From: Blastomyces gilchristii SLH14081
Taxonomy: Eukaryota; Ascomycota; Eurotiomycetes; Onygenales; Ajellomycetaceae
Length of the DNA: 64,000 nt
NCBI RefSeq assembly: GCF_000003855.2
Contig: NW_003101679.1
Span: 690,417-754,416 of the forward strand
Reading direction: 5' to 3'
How positions within the stretch are numbered: position 1 is the first letter of the stretch; the number at the start of each line of letters is the position of its first letter. The notes beneath the pieces are model-generated. The model made no database searches and was not told the DNA's origin. It worked only from the letters and a program-made list of their open reading frames with translations. A program made the translations under genes and the position numbers. Shown here in pieces: positions 1-11,279 of this stretch.

Positions 1-86
1 CATGCATTGTCTCCTCATTAGAAACAATTATTCATTGAGAGATATCTGAACATGTAACAATGTGTAAGAAAGAGAGACACAGTTAA

Positions 87-600
87 GTGGACACTGAGTT
101 CTCAGATAGAAGCTTGCTCGCCAGTCGCCCTGGCCCCGCAATAAGATCTTACAAGAGGACGTCAGCGAAAGACCCGAGAGTCCTGACACCCAGACGTATG
201 AGATATCCATACGATTACACTTCTTCAAGATTCCACAGATATCATAGACCTGCGCCGAAGAATAACAATGATGCAGATGCCATGAATTGGGTAGACTCGA
301 ATGTCTACGCACAAGCAAGAGTTTCCGCCGTTTGAACAGGCTTCTGAGTTCCTGGGATCACTCCCGAAGAAGTTGCCAATCAATGTCAATGTGAAGTATG
401 CATCAACTGTAACTGATCAGAACACATCACTTTCAACTGTCAATTGACCTATGTGTCTCCTCAATCAAGAGAAAGATCAGTGTCTTCTCATTCAAAGAAT
501 GGATCAGCATCTGTTCACATCAATCACATTGCAGTGAAGAAAGATTCAGAAGATAACTATAAGAATGCTTCAGTGAAACAGGGAAAAGATTAGCTTCTGT
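87..600 (+). pseudogene. gag C-terminal remnant with CCHC zinc knuckle (A1)
   Basis: An 82-codon open stretch (87-335) is followed, past two Trp-type stops, by a retroviral-type zinc knuckle C-x2-C-x4-H-x4-C at 399-440 (begins CINC, ends FNC), in which one Trp codon is now TGA. The knuckle marks the nucleocapsid end of gag, which binds element RNA during particle assembly. The open part is rich in Arg, Tyr, Asn and Asp. The same segment recurs in A3 at 9,480-9,700, so the identification rests on position, the knuckle and the repeat. It is not functional. Confidence 0.7.
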
Positions 601-879
601 TCAAATTTATAAATAGAAGCTTGAAGAGGTCAGATAATAATAATTTGAAGAGAAAATAATAATAAATGTGATTCTTATATTCACTGTGATTAATAACATG
701 TATAATATGAAAGTCATGATAGACAGTGATCTATATTACTATACAATGATTAAATCTTCAGTGTATCTTCTTATTAAAATTCTGACTTCTTGCAGAATTT
801 GATGATTCAAAAGGTGTTTTCATCTGTTATATGATGAAACTAAATATAGATGTCAGAGAATATCAGTGTGAAGATATCT

Positions 880-3800
880 ATATATATAAAGTTGATAATC
901 TTGATTATAATCTTATATTAGAACTTGCCTGACTATCTGAACAAGATATCTTATTAAACACTTGAAATAGAAGTTTAATATTCTCTATTAATAATAGAGT
1001 TCATGAGAATGATATTCATAAGACTATGAATCTGACACAGATCTCTGCTAACATCTATGAAATACTTAGAAAAAGAAGTTGCTGAAAGAATTACTGATAG
1101 CAGAATCATATATCAATCTATTTCATCAGTCTGACTGATATTAAAAAGACTCTAGAAAAGTTATCTCATATTATAATAATAGATTCTTATATGAAACTCT
1201 TTCAATAATATCACAAATATCTAGATGTCTTCTGATAAGATAATACTATGAATATACCTCTCTTATAAGACTTAGAAGTAGATCACAGTATCAAGTTAGA
1301 AAGAAAGAATAATAAGAATCTCAAGTCATCATAAGATTCTCTTTATAATATATCTCAAGATGAACTTCTTCTTCTTCAGAAGACACTTAATAATCTGTTA
1401 AATAAGAAATTCATATATATTAACAACTCTTTCACTGCAGCTTCTATTCTCTTTGTAAAGAAATCAGATAAAGAACTCTGATTCTGTGTAAATTATCAAG
1501 AATTGAATAGATTAATCAAGAAGAACTGCTATTCTTTATCTCTTATCAATGAAACTCTAGCTTGCATTGAACAAGCTCAATGATTTATAAAACTAGATAT
1601 CATCACTGTGTTTTATAAAATCTGTATTACTGAAGAAGATGAATGATTTACAGTATTTTAAATATATTATAATCTCTTTGAATGAATAGTTACACTCTTT
1701 GAACTGATCAATACTCTCAGTATATTTCAGAAGTATATCAACTGAGCACTTCAGAATTTCCTTAATAAATTTATATCTATATATCTTGATAACATTCTCA
1801 TCTTCACTGATAAGTTCAGAAAAGAATATTAAGAACACATGTGAAGAGTATTATAATAATTATAAGAAACAGAACTATCAATAGATATTGACAAGTGTGA
1901 CTTTGAAGTAAAGAGTATTAAATATCTAGGTTTTATCATAGAAGCTGATAAGAGAATTCAAATGAATTCTGAGAAAGTCTCTGCTATTCTTGAATGAAAA
2001 GCTTCATATACTGTGAAAGATATATAAAGCTTCATCAGATTTGCTAACTTCTATCAGTAATTTATATAAAACTTCTCAGATATTATAAGATTACTTACAG
2101 AACTTATTAAAAACAACTCAGTATTTCAGTGATTAGTAGATACTGAAGCTGTATTCATATAGATGAAGAAGATGTTTATTAATATCTCTCTACTAATAAT
2201 ATTTAATTCTGATTATAAAACAGTTATTGAAGCTGACTTCTCTGACTATATTACAGAGAGAGCTATATTACAATATAATAATAAAGATGTCTTATAATTA
2301 TGCATCTTCATATTTAAGAAACTGAGTCTCACTGAATGCAACTATGAGATCTATGATAAGAAACTTCTTACAATTGTATACTATCTAGAAGAATGAGACT
2401 TTGAACTCTGAAGTGTCTTTAAATTTGAGATAATCACAGATTATAAGAATCTTAAGTACTTTATAACTATCTGAAAACTCACTTAATAACAGATACAATG
2501 ATCTGAGTTCTTAAGTCACTTTTATTTTACAATACACTATCATCTCAGCAGTCAGAACTCAATGACAGATGTTCTCTTATAATAAGAGTAAGATATGTCT
2601 TTCAATGTAACAGATATCTGTTGAATAAACTGAGAATACTAGCTTCTAGATCTGAAGATATTAGTTGATCAAAATGAAATAACTTATAACACTATATACA
2701 CTTCTCTGATTAGAACACTCTCTCTTCAAACTATCATTAACACTGATACTGACACTGATACTGATATCTTGACTTCTTCTGAATCTACACTGAATGAATT
2801 ATAGCATGTAACAGCTCAAACTGATGAACTTCTTCAAACACTCACTGAAGCAGTATATTAAGAAGCACTCTAATTCCTCCCAGAACTACATATAAGAACT
2901 GACATCTCAGAATGCTCAATTGATGATAATAACACTCTACAGTTTTATAAATAATGTTAGATCTCTCACTCTAAACTCTTACACACTTATATAATACAAG
3001 AGATGTATGATTTGTATATAACTGATTATTCTAATTGTGAATAACTGTATTAAATGATCTCTCAGAAGTTTTACTGATCTGAGATATTAAACAGCATCAG
3101 ATGTTTTATCTGAAACTGTAACTATTGTTTCTCTATCATTTTATGAAAGAACTGTAGAAAAGGCCTGCTGAAACTGCTTAATATCTCTGATAGAATCTGA
3201 TAAGATATGATAATTAACTTTGCTATTAATCTCTCTAAGAGTAAGAACTGTAGAAATGTTCTAATCATTATGAATCAATTCAGCAAGAATATAATATCAA
3301 AACTCTGTGATAAGATGAATACTGAATAAGTTACTGAAGCTTTTCTAAGAAGTCTGTTCTATTGAATGTATGAATTACTGAGATCTATAGTATTGAATCA
3401 GAGCTATCAATTCATGAGTACTCTCTGAACAAGAATCTGTCAAGTTCTTAAGATTATACACTATTTATTAACTGTCTATCACTCTGAGACTGATGATGTA
3501 TCAGAATGAATAATTCAGACTGTAAAGAATTATCTTTATCAGTTCTATAATTATTTATAAGATAATTGACATGATTTTCTTCTACACACAGAGATCTCTA
3601 TCAATGATTGAGATACTGTCTTAACAGATGTAAGCCTGTTCTTTCTTACACATAGTTATCACATGAAAGTGTTAAATCTTCTAGAGATTATACAGTTCAT
3701 ACTGAACCTCTGAAGTTCAATTTAGATTGCTGATAATATAGTAATAAAACTCTGAGACATCTGTGATTGAGTAGAAGCCTTCATAGCAAGTGCTAAACAG

Positions 3801-4268
3801 AATTAAGAAGATTGAATCAATGTTTACTAAGATTCTGCTGAATAATATAAGATAGAAGATCTGATATAATTGAATCTTAAGAATATACAGACTATATACT
3901 CATTCTGCACACTGAATTATTATCATATAAAGTATAAAGTGATAGAAGTTCTAGATAGTTATAACTACTGTCTTGACATATTATCAGAGATTTATAATAT
4001 CTTTTATACAAGCTTACTCTGTCATGCTGTCACTGATCTGTTCTCTTCTTAACTGACTTCTGACTGACAGCTGCCAGGTATCATAGAAGAAGATAATGAG
4101 CTTGAGTGAGAGATTGACAATATTCTCAATGAGAGACTCTGTCACTGTGACTGATAATATCTCATAAAATAAGTTAGATATAATTGGCTGATCTGAACTC
4201 TGAGTTCTGTATTATCTGAAACAGCAGTTCTTGACTGATGAGAACTGCTTCTGAAAAGAGAAGACTAA
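880..4268 (+). pseudogene. pol remnant: RT, RNase H, integrase, GPY/F-like (A1)
   Basis: Reading through stops, the frame gives the RT entry motif LFVKKSDKEL at about 1,450, the RT active site YLDN at 1,782-1,793 (normally YLDD, so the second Asp is lost), an RNase H segment near 2,220-2,500, the integrase zinc finger (CNYC near 3,120), and an integrase core in which expected catalytic Asp positions read Asn (SIVLNQSYQF). A GPY/F-like segment (KVIEVLDSYNY) lies at 3,930-3,960. Most stops are TGA at Trp positions. The domain order RT-RH-IN identifies Ty3/gypsy. The copy is dead by many nonsense changes and catalytic loss. Confidence 0.85.
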
Positions 4269-4575
4269 TGTGATGAGCTGTGCCTGATCAATGATATAGA
4301 CTATTCTGTTACACTTCACAGATTTCAATCACTTCATTCTTGAATACATATGCTTCAATTCTCAGTCATTCTTAATCACTGATTCTCAGCTGCTATGAAC
4401 ATGTATAAATTCTTCCGCTCTGAGGCTCCACCATGTACATCATTACATATGTGTATAAATATTCACTTCAATTGCTGATTCTCACACTTTCTCTTTCTTT
4501 TCTTCTCTAATGTTTTTCTCTTTGTTATATAAGACCTATATATTATACCAATCTATTCGGCGTAGGCCTCTTACA
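4269..4575 (+). repeat. 3' LTR of A1
   Basis: Begins TGTGATGAGCTGTGCC and ends CTTACA, the TG...CA ends expected of an LTR. The same sequence is found inverted at 5,093-5,370 and 41,267-41,581. The distal third, near 4,540-4,575, keeps CG and GGCC (CGGCGTAGGCCTCTTACA), unlike the mutated middle. Confidence 0.8.
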
Positions 4576-5092
4576 GTACATATTATATACAGTTAACTGA
4601 TAGAAAGAAAATAATTCATATAATTCTATCAACTGATATGAGAACAACATTTCATACTTCTGATATAGAAGAATTAAATCTGCTTATACATTAATAAGTA
4701 AAGAAAATGATTTATAAGACCTCATTCAAAAGTATTCTGTATATTATATAAGACTCAGAAGCAGAGAAAATCAAGATAAAGAATATATAAGAGAATAAGT
4801 GTATGAAGAAACTGCTGAAGAAGTATGAAAAGATCTTCTGAACAGATCTCTTACTGAAATTACTGCTGAAATGAGAATTTGTACATGAGATTGACATGAG
4901 AGATGTGAAATCAGTCAATCAAAATATGTATTCTCTGTTGCAAATGTATCTTGAAAAACAGAAGTATCAGATCACAGACCTTCTAGAGTATAATCTCATA
5001 CAATTCTTATTAAGTGTTTAAGACTTCTCAGTTCTATTCATGAAAAAGACAGAAGAGAAGTGATGAATGTGTATCAATTATTAAACACTTAA
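4576..5092 (+). pseudogene. Fragment of a different gypsy pol (protease-RT linker and RT start)
   Basis: Between two oppositely oriented family-A LTRs lies about 500 bp that translates, past stops, as the region just before RT (KKYEKIFWTDL-type, with the W codon now TGA) followed by RT entry motifs VLFMKK and CINYW. This is the usual gypsy order, but the sequence differs from families A, B and C in this window. It ends where the A2 LTR begins, so A2 probably inserted here. Only a fragment remains and its own ends are not visible. Confidence 0.6.
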
Positions 5093-5370
5093 TATAAGAG
5101 GCCTACGCCGAATAGATCGGTATAATATATAGGTCTTATATAACAAAGTGAAAAACATTAGAGAAGGAAAGAAAGAGAAAGTGTGAGAATCAGCAATTGA
5201 AGTGAATATTTATATGTGTACACGGTGGCGTACGCGGTGAAGCTTTGAGACAGAAGAATAGAAATTTCATAGGTTTTCAGGCAAGGATCAGTGACTGAGA
5301 ATCAGAACAGTAGAAATCTGTGAAGTGTAATGAAATAGTTTATATAATTGATCAGGCGCAGCCTGCTACA
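5093..5370 (-). repeat. 3' LTR of A2
   Basis: In + orientation it starts TATAAGAGGCC (TGTAAGAGG with one transition) and ends GCCTGCTACA. It is the inverted match of 4,269-4,575 and retains several CG sites, for example near 5,105 and 5,222-5,240. The length is 278 bp. Confidence 0.8.
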
Positions 5371-7798
5371 TTAGCCCTTTCTTTCCAGAATTGATATAGA
5401 GTCATGAGTGCGTAGTTTTCATCAGTCAAGAGCTGCTGTCTTGAATAACATGAAGCTCAGAGTTCAGATCAGATGATTATAGCTGACTCATTTCACATGA
5501 TATTATCAGCTGCAGCTGTGAAGTCTCTTATTAAGAATATCTTCAATCTCTCACTCAAGTTCATTGTCTTCTTCTATAATTCCTGATAACTGTCAATCAA
5601 AAGTCAGTTGAGAAGAGAACAGATCAGTGATAGTGCAGTGAAGCAAGCTTATATAAAAGACATCATGAATCTCTGATAATATGTTAAGATAGTAATTATA
5701 ACTGTCTAGAACTTCTATCACTTTATATTTAATATGATAATAATTCAGTGTACCAGATGAGTGTGTAATTTGTATATTCTTCAGATTCAATCATATCAGA
5801 TCTTCTATCTTATATTGCTTAATAGAATCTTGATAAATATTAGTTCAGTCTTCTTGATTCTGTTTAGTACTTGCTATGAAGACTTCTGCTCAGTTACAGA
5901 TATCTCAGAGCTTCATCACTATATTATTAGTAATCTGAATCAGACTGTGAAGATTCAGTGTGAAATGTGTGATCTCTAGAAGATTCAATACCTTCATATA
6001 ATATCTGTATGTGAGAAAGAACAGACTTACATCTGTTGAAACAGCATCTCAGTCATTGATAGTGACTTCAGTGTGTAGAAGAAGATTATATCAATTATCT
6101 TATAAGTGATTACAGAACTTATAAAGATAATTCTTTACAGTCTAAATTATCTGTTCTGATGCATTATCAGTCTCAGAGTGATAGACAGTTAATAAACAGT
6201 GTATAATCTTGAGAACTTGACAGATTCTTATTCAAAGAGTACTTATAAATTAACAGCTCTGATCTGATACTATAGATCTTAATAATTCATGTATCTGATA
6301 GAACAGACTCTGTAGAAAAGCTTCAGTGACTTGTTCAGTATTCATCTTATCACAAGATTTCAATATTACACTCTTACTTCATCAGTTCATAATGACCAGA
6401 ATATTTCTATAATTCTTACTCTTAGAGAGATTAACAGTGAAGTTAATTATCATATCTTATCAGATTCTATCAGAGATATTGAGCAGTTTCAGCAGGTCTT
6501 TTCTATAATCTCTTTATGAGATGATGAAAGAATAATAGTTATAGTTTTAGACAAAGTGTCTGATACTGTTTAATATCTCAGACTAATAGAATTCTTCAGA
6601 GATTATTTAATACAGTTGTTCACAGCCTGAATAACTGATTATATATATATTATACATGTCTTGCATTATTCAGATGTGTAAGAATTTGAAATGAGAGACT
6701 TAGTATCATTCACAGAATCATAGAGTGTTATTATCATTGACTGAATATTCTGAGATGTCAATTCTTATACATAGTTCTGGGAGAAATTGAAATGCTTTGT
6801 ATTATACTGCTTCAGTGAGTACTTGAAGAAGTTCATCAGTTTAAGCTGCTGTATGTCATAGTTCATCTAATATAGATTCAGAAGAAGTTAAAATATCAGT
6901 GATAGTTCTAATCAGAGAAGTATGTATAGTGTCATGAGCTGTTTTATCTTGATCAATCAATATCTTCAGATCTAAGAGTCAGTGTTCTCAGTTCATTCAA
7001 TGAGTATTTATTATATTGAAAGACATATCTTGCTCTTATCATGAGAGAGCATCTATTATCAAGTTCTGACTATCAGAATAATAGTGTATTGTAAAATAAA
7101 AGCAGCTTAAGAACTCAGATTATTATATCTGTCATTCAGTGAGTTTACAGATAGTAGTGAAGTACTTAAGATTCTTATAATCTGTGATTATCTTAAATTC
7201 AGAGACACTTCAGAGTTCAGAGTCTCATTCTTCTAGATAGTATATAATAGTAAGAAGTTTCTTATCATAGATCTTATAATTGTATTCAGCAGAACTCAGT
7301 TTCTTAGATATAAAGGTATATAATTGTAAGATATCTTTATCATTATATTATAATATAGCTTCTTCTGTGATATAGTCAGAGAAATCAGCTTCAATAACTG
7401 TCTTATGATCAGAATTGAATGTTATTAGTAGAGAGGTATTAATGAATATCTTCTTCATTTATATAAATACAGCTTCAGTGTTCACTGATTATTAAAATAC
7501 TGAGTCTTTCTTAGTAAGTTCTGTAAGTAATCTTTTAATATCTGAGAAGTTCTGTATAAATCACTGATAGAAGTTAGTGAATCTGATGAAGCTTTGTATA
7601 TCTTTCACAGTGTGTGAGATCTCTCATTCAAGAATAGCAGAGATCTTCTCAGAATTCATTCAGATTCTCTTATCAGCTTCTATGATAAAGTCTAGATATT
7701 TTATACTTTTAATCTCAAAATTATACTTGTCTATATCTATCAGTAGTTTTACTTTCTGTAGTTATTATAATATCTTTTGTATATATTCTTTGTGATTC
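5371..7798 (-). pseudogene. pol remnant: partial RT, RNase H, integrase, GPY/F-like (A2)
   Basis: The reverse complement matches A1 pol throughout. The clearest block is the GPY/F-like segment near 5,590-5,790 (KYKVIEVLDSYNY), the same motif as A1 at 3,930-3,960. Integrase, RNase H and the second half of RT follow toward 7,798. Stops are numerous and it lacks an RT N-terminus and gag. Nothing suggests it could be expressed. Confidence 0.75.
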
Positions 7799-8100
7799 AA
7801 AGGTTCCTCGAGTCAGTGTACGATTACAGGTGTACACCGGCTTCTTATATATATTATCTAAATTAATTAGTGGCCGCTAGAGTCTCTTTACATTTGTAAG
7901 CATGTTCAGAAGCAGCTGTGTTATTATTCAGTGATTGTATATTCTTTCAAATCATATTCTTCTTCATCAGATTCAGTCACACTCATGTGACTGCAATATA
8001 AGCTCTAGCCTCATGCAGATTAACATGCTGCTAGTATTCATGATTGTACAGTCTATCTCTGATTCAGCTAGCATCTCTTATACACTCTTATAAAGAAACT
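7799..8100. other. Junction sequence of unknown origin
   Basis: About 300 bp between the broken end of A2 and the start of detectable A3 homology. Its first 130 bp keep CG, CC and GG (for example GGTTCCTCGAG, GTACACCGG and GTGGCCGC), unlike the flanking decayed elements. I see no ORF or match to other parts of the window. Confidence 0.4.
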
Positions 8101-8524
8101 TTCACTATATTACATCACTCATTTACTAACTTTTTTCATTCTTCAATCACTAATCAATCAAGATTAATATATTAATGAATGATTGAGAGATTATATGAAA
8201 CAGAAGTTTCATTCATGAATAAAAGTATATGAATCAGCATTGCGAACATCTGACAATATTATCAAATATCTTAATATTCTGTTTTAAGACACTGTCATGC
8301 AATAGAAAGTATTAGATTGATTATAGAGTGTCTGACAGAGAAACACTTCTTTTATAACATTTATTCTCAACTTCAATATCAAGATTCTAGAAGCAGGTGA
8401 TTATTATTATTATTATTATTCTTCTTTCATTATACTCATATGCAAGCGGAGCTTATGATAAGTTCTTGCATAATGTTAAATACAGATCAAGTGTTAGTTA
8501 TACAGAAGGAAATACAGGTGTTGA

Positions 8525-9030
8525 TAGACTGACTGTGTGACTGTGTCTGAGACCAGAACCAGATTTTTTGATAGTCTCATTATCAATTTGACTGATCTCA
8601 TTACACAGTTTTAACATTAGATAGTAGTTTTATACTGTCTCAGTGAGACTTACTGTCTACTCTTATCACATTTTTCAAATGAGATCATGATTTTCACTTC
8701 TCAATTTAAATTATTTTTATTACTTTAAATGACTTTAAATCTCATTTGAGCATTATCAAAAAGTGTTACTTTTTAAAAAATTAAAAATAGTCTAAAAAAA
8801 ACCTTAAAATGTCTAAAAATTGTAACTTTATGTCAAGAATGAAACTAAATGAGATTAAATGAGATCACTTTCTTATTTTTTTCAAGTCATGATTTCATTT
8901 TAAGATCTGATATATAGTCACTTTACATGTTTTTTTGATAGCCAGTCCCAGCGGGATTCACGCCAAGAAATGTATGAGACCAGACCAAATGGAACCAAAT
9001 GTGAAATTCATGGTCCCGGCGGCCAGTCTA
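8525..9030 (-). mobile_element. 506-bp MITE, copy 1
   Basis: Ends TAGACTG...CAGTCTA, flanked by the 8-bp duplication GGTGTTGA (8,517-8,524 and 9,031-9,038). It has no ORF. It carries repeated AAATGAGA/TCTCATTT motifs and an internal T-rich stretch. The length is exactly 506 bp, as in the three other complete copies, which lie in the opposite orientation. An 8-bp duplication with TAG-type ends suggests a non-autonomous hAT-like transposon, but the fifth base is C rather than the usual hAT G, so the superfamily is tentative. Confidence 0.85.
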
Positions 9031-9199
9031 GGTGTTGAGATCATGTCAAGATAACAAGAACATAGGAAAATACAAAGAAGTGACAATTAGATACATGCGA
9101 TAATAACTTCCCAGCTCAGAAACATAGAGCGATTCATTGAAGCGATTTGTACACCTCTGTATTTATTAGAAACCTGAGGTGCTTGAGTTCCGGATTTAA

Positions 9200-9290
9200 T
9201 GTATCCCCTGCGGGTTTCGAACCCACGCGTCTTGGTTTCCCATACCAAGGCGCTACCAGGTGGCCGCATTAACCATTCGGCCACCGGGGG
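9200..9290 (-). other. tRNA-like pol III head of the SINE
   Basis: The reverse strand carries a perfect A box (TGGCCGAATGG, 9,273-9,283) and a perfect B box (GGTTCGAAACC, 9,213-9,223), 50 bp apart. The T arm folds as GTGGG/CCCGC around TTCGAAA. The acceptor stem pairs poorly at its ends, and it sits at the 5' end of a retroposon inside a TSD. I therefore read it as a tRNA-derived internal promoter rather than a working tRNA gene. Confidence 0.7.
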
Positions 9291-9320
9291 GAAGCAGGTG
9301 ATTAATCTTGAAAGAATTGA

Positions 9321-10159
9321 ATGAAGATTAGTATGCTTAAGAAGATATTAACTTTTAAACTCTTACAGACTCTTATAAGTGTAGACAAAGATCAGACTTA
9401 TGAAGATTTCTATATACAACTTCAGACATTGAATTACTGTCTTATCAAGCTCAAGAGTGTACAGAACAGTGATAGAAGATGTTATATCTCAGTTACTTAT
9501 ACATCTGTACTGAGAAATAACAACAATGATACAGATGTCATGAACTGAGTAGACTTAAATATCTATATAGAAGTGAGAGTCTCTGTTATCTGAACAGACT
9601 TCTGAGTTTCTGAAATCACTTTCAAAGAAGTTACTGATTAATGTCAATATAAGATATACATCAATTGTAACTAATCAGAACACATTACTTTTAACTGCTA
9701 ATTAATCTATATATCTTCTTACTTAAGAGAAAGATCAGCATCTTCTCACTTGAGAGAAAGATCAGTGTCTTCTCACTTAAAGAATGAATCAGTGCCTGTT
9801 CATATTAATCACATTATATTGAAGAAAGATTCAGAAGATAACTATGAGAATATCTTAATAAAATAGAGAAAAGATTAACTTCTGTTCAAATTTGTAAACA
9901 GAAGCTTGAAGAGATCAGACAATAACAATTTAAAGAAAAGATAATAATAGATGTAAATCTTATATCTACTGTAATAAATAATATGTATAATATGAAGATT
10001 ATAATAGATAGTAATCTATATTACTATGCAATGATTAAATCTTCAGTTATAAAATATTATAATCTTCAGTATATTTTCTTATTATAACTCTGACTTCTTA
10101 CAGAATTTAATGATTCAAAAGACATTTGCATCTGTTATATAAGAAAACTAAACATAGAT
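9321..10159 (+). pseudogene. gag remnant of A3
   Basis: An open run of 75 codons (9,321-9,548) leads into a frame with many stops that matches A1 gag from position 262 on, including the knuckle region near 9,650-9,700 (CNWSEH-type, with W now TGA). The segment just upstream also matches A4 on the reverse strand at about 39.0-39.8 kb, which shows the part A1 has lost. The match ends at the B1 insertion. Confidence 0.7.
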
Positions 10160-10164
10160 ATCAG

Positions 10165-10422
10165 TGTAAGAATAAGTACTCGCAGGCGATTATTCAGGTG
10201 TTTGCAGCTTGGCGTGATATGTACTGTTAACTACTAGAAGTATTCACAGTAGAAAGATAAAATGTAGAGATTAAATATATAATAGTATTCAAGCTGAGTG
10301 ATAAATAGTATTCATAAACTTCAGTCTATATAGTTGTGTGTAGTCAAGAGCTGCTAACTTTATTAATTATATAAGAGATAGAAATAGAAGTAAAGAATCT
10401 GTGAGAAGTGAGATTTCTTACA
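10165..10422 (-). repeat. 3' LTR of B1
   Basis: 258 bp, TGTAAG...CTTACA. Aligns along its length with 19,842-20,099 and, inverted, with both B2 LTRs. It keeps a CGCAGGCG patch near its outer end. Confidence 0.9.
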
Positions 10423-11279
10423 TATCTCTCTCTCTCTAAGACTTTGTCTGTGAAGCCTTTCACTAAGTGACTTTATAGAATCAGCTCAGCACTGCAGTAA
10501 TACTCACTAAAAATTCTTCATATCTATAAAAAATCTCAGTGAGACAAAATTCCTTGTTACTGTGAAGAGAAAAGAGTCTATCACTCAGTTTCTTATTTTA
10601 TAAGATTCTTTATAATCTACAGATTCTTCTCTGACTATCACACAGATTCATCTCATATCTTTTATATAGAAGAGTTTCAGTTAACTCTTAATTATTTTCA
10701 TAAGATTCTTATATAATTATTACATAGATTTATCTCACAGATGAATCACTCTCTGTGAGATCACTCTTATTAAAGAGAAGTATTTACAAGTTAATCTTTC
10801 ACTCATTCTCATAAATCATTGTTCTTTAACACTGTAGAATTGTGAGGAATTTTCCATTCTTTTATTAACTCTATAGAATTGTAGAATTAAGATATCTGCA
10901 GTCTGCAATCACTCTTTATAGTTATATAGAAAGATTCAGACCTGTAATTCATAATTACTCTTTATTTACTATAGTAATCTGACTGTTCTGCAGAATCACT
11001 TACAGTGTAAGTAAATCTCTCTAGAGTAGTATAAATATCTCACATCTGTCTACAGAATCTTATCTTCTTTTCTCTTTTTTTATAACAGCTTTCATTCTTA
11101 TAAACTATAAGTATTCTCATTCATCTGTGAAGTGTTTTCACTCAGATAATAGAGAGAGAGTATTTCTAACAATGTCTGTATATTGATTCAAGAACTTCTT
11201 AAGAATAAAAAACTTTTCAATTTTAATATCTTTATAAATAATATCTGACTGCTACTGAGCTTCTTATAAGTGTCTCTGT

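Larger units (their letters stand above)
1..4575 (+). mobile_element. Ty3/gypsy chromovirus-like relic, copy A1 (5' LTR outside window)
   Basis: Order along the + strand is gag end with a CCHC knuckle, reverse transcriptase, RNase H, integrase, GPY/F-like segment and 3' LTR. Comparison with the reversed copy A4 puts the window start within roughly 100 bp of the missing 5' LTR, because the same leader is seen at about 41.2 kb on the other strand. Gag is shorter than in A4: near position 240-262 the sequence jumps over roughly 1 kb present there, so A1 carries an internal deletion. Stops are frequent, mostly TGA where Trp is expected. The first 350 bp keep CG, CC and GG dinucleotides; almost none survive after 600. 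Confidence 0.85.
5093..7798 (-). mobile_element. Ty3/gypsy copy A2, 3' half only
   Basis: Reverse-strand family-A copy: LTR at 5,093-5,370, then GPY/F-like segment, integrase, RNase H and part of RT going upward in coordinate. It stops at about 7,798 in the middle of RT, at the point where A1 reads near 1,830, and unrelated sequence follows. The missing 5' half is not elsewhere in the window in matching orientation. Confidence 0.75.
8404..9290 (-). mobile_element. tRNA-derived SINE with (AAT)n tail, split by a MITE
   Basis: Flanked by a perfect 14-bp duplication GAAGCAGGTGATTA (8,390-8,403 and 9,291-9,304). On the reverse strand the 5' end is a tRNA-like head (see 9,200-9,290), then a body of unrelated sequence, then a 3' tail ending GAAGAATAATAATAAT at 8,404-8,432. 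That tail resembles the 3' end of the LINEs in this window (ATTGAAGAATAATAAT), so the LINE machinery probably mobilised it. Without the 506-bp MITE and its 8-bp duplication the SINE is about 370 bp. It is much less mutated than the gypsy sequence around it. Confidence 0.75.

Noticed and set aside
9200..9290. A functional tRNA gene
   Set aside because: A and B boxes are perfect, but the acceptor stem is defective and the sequence sits at the 5' end of a retroposon inside a 14-bp duplication.
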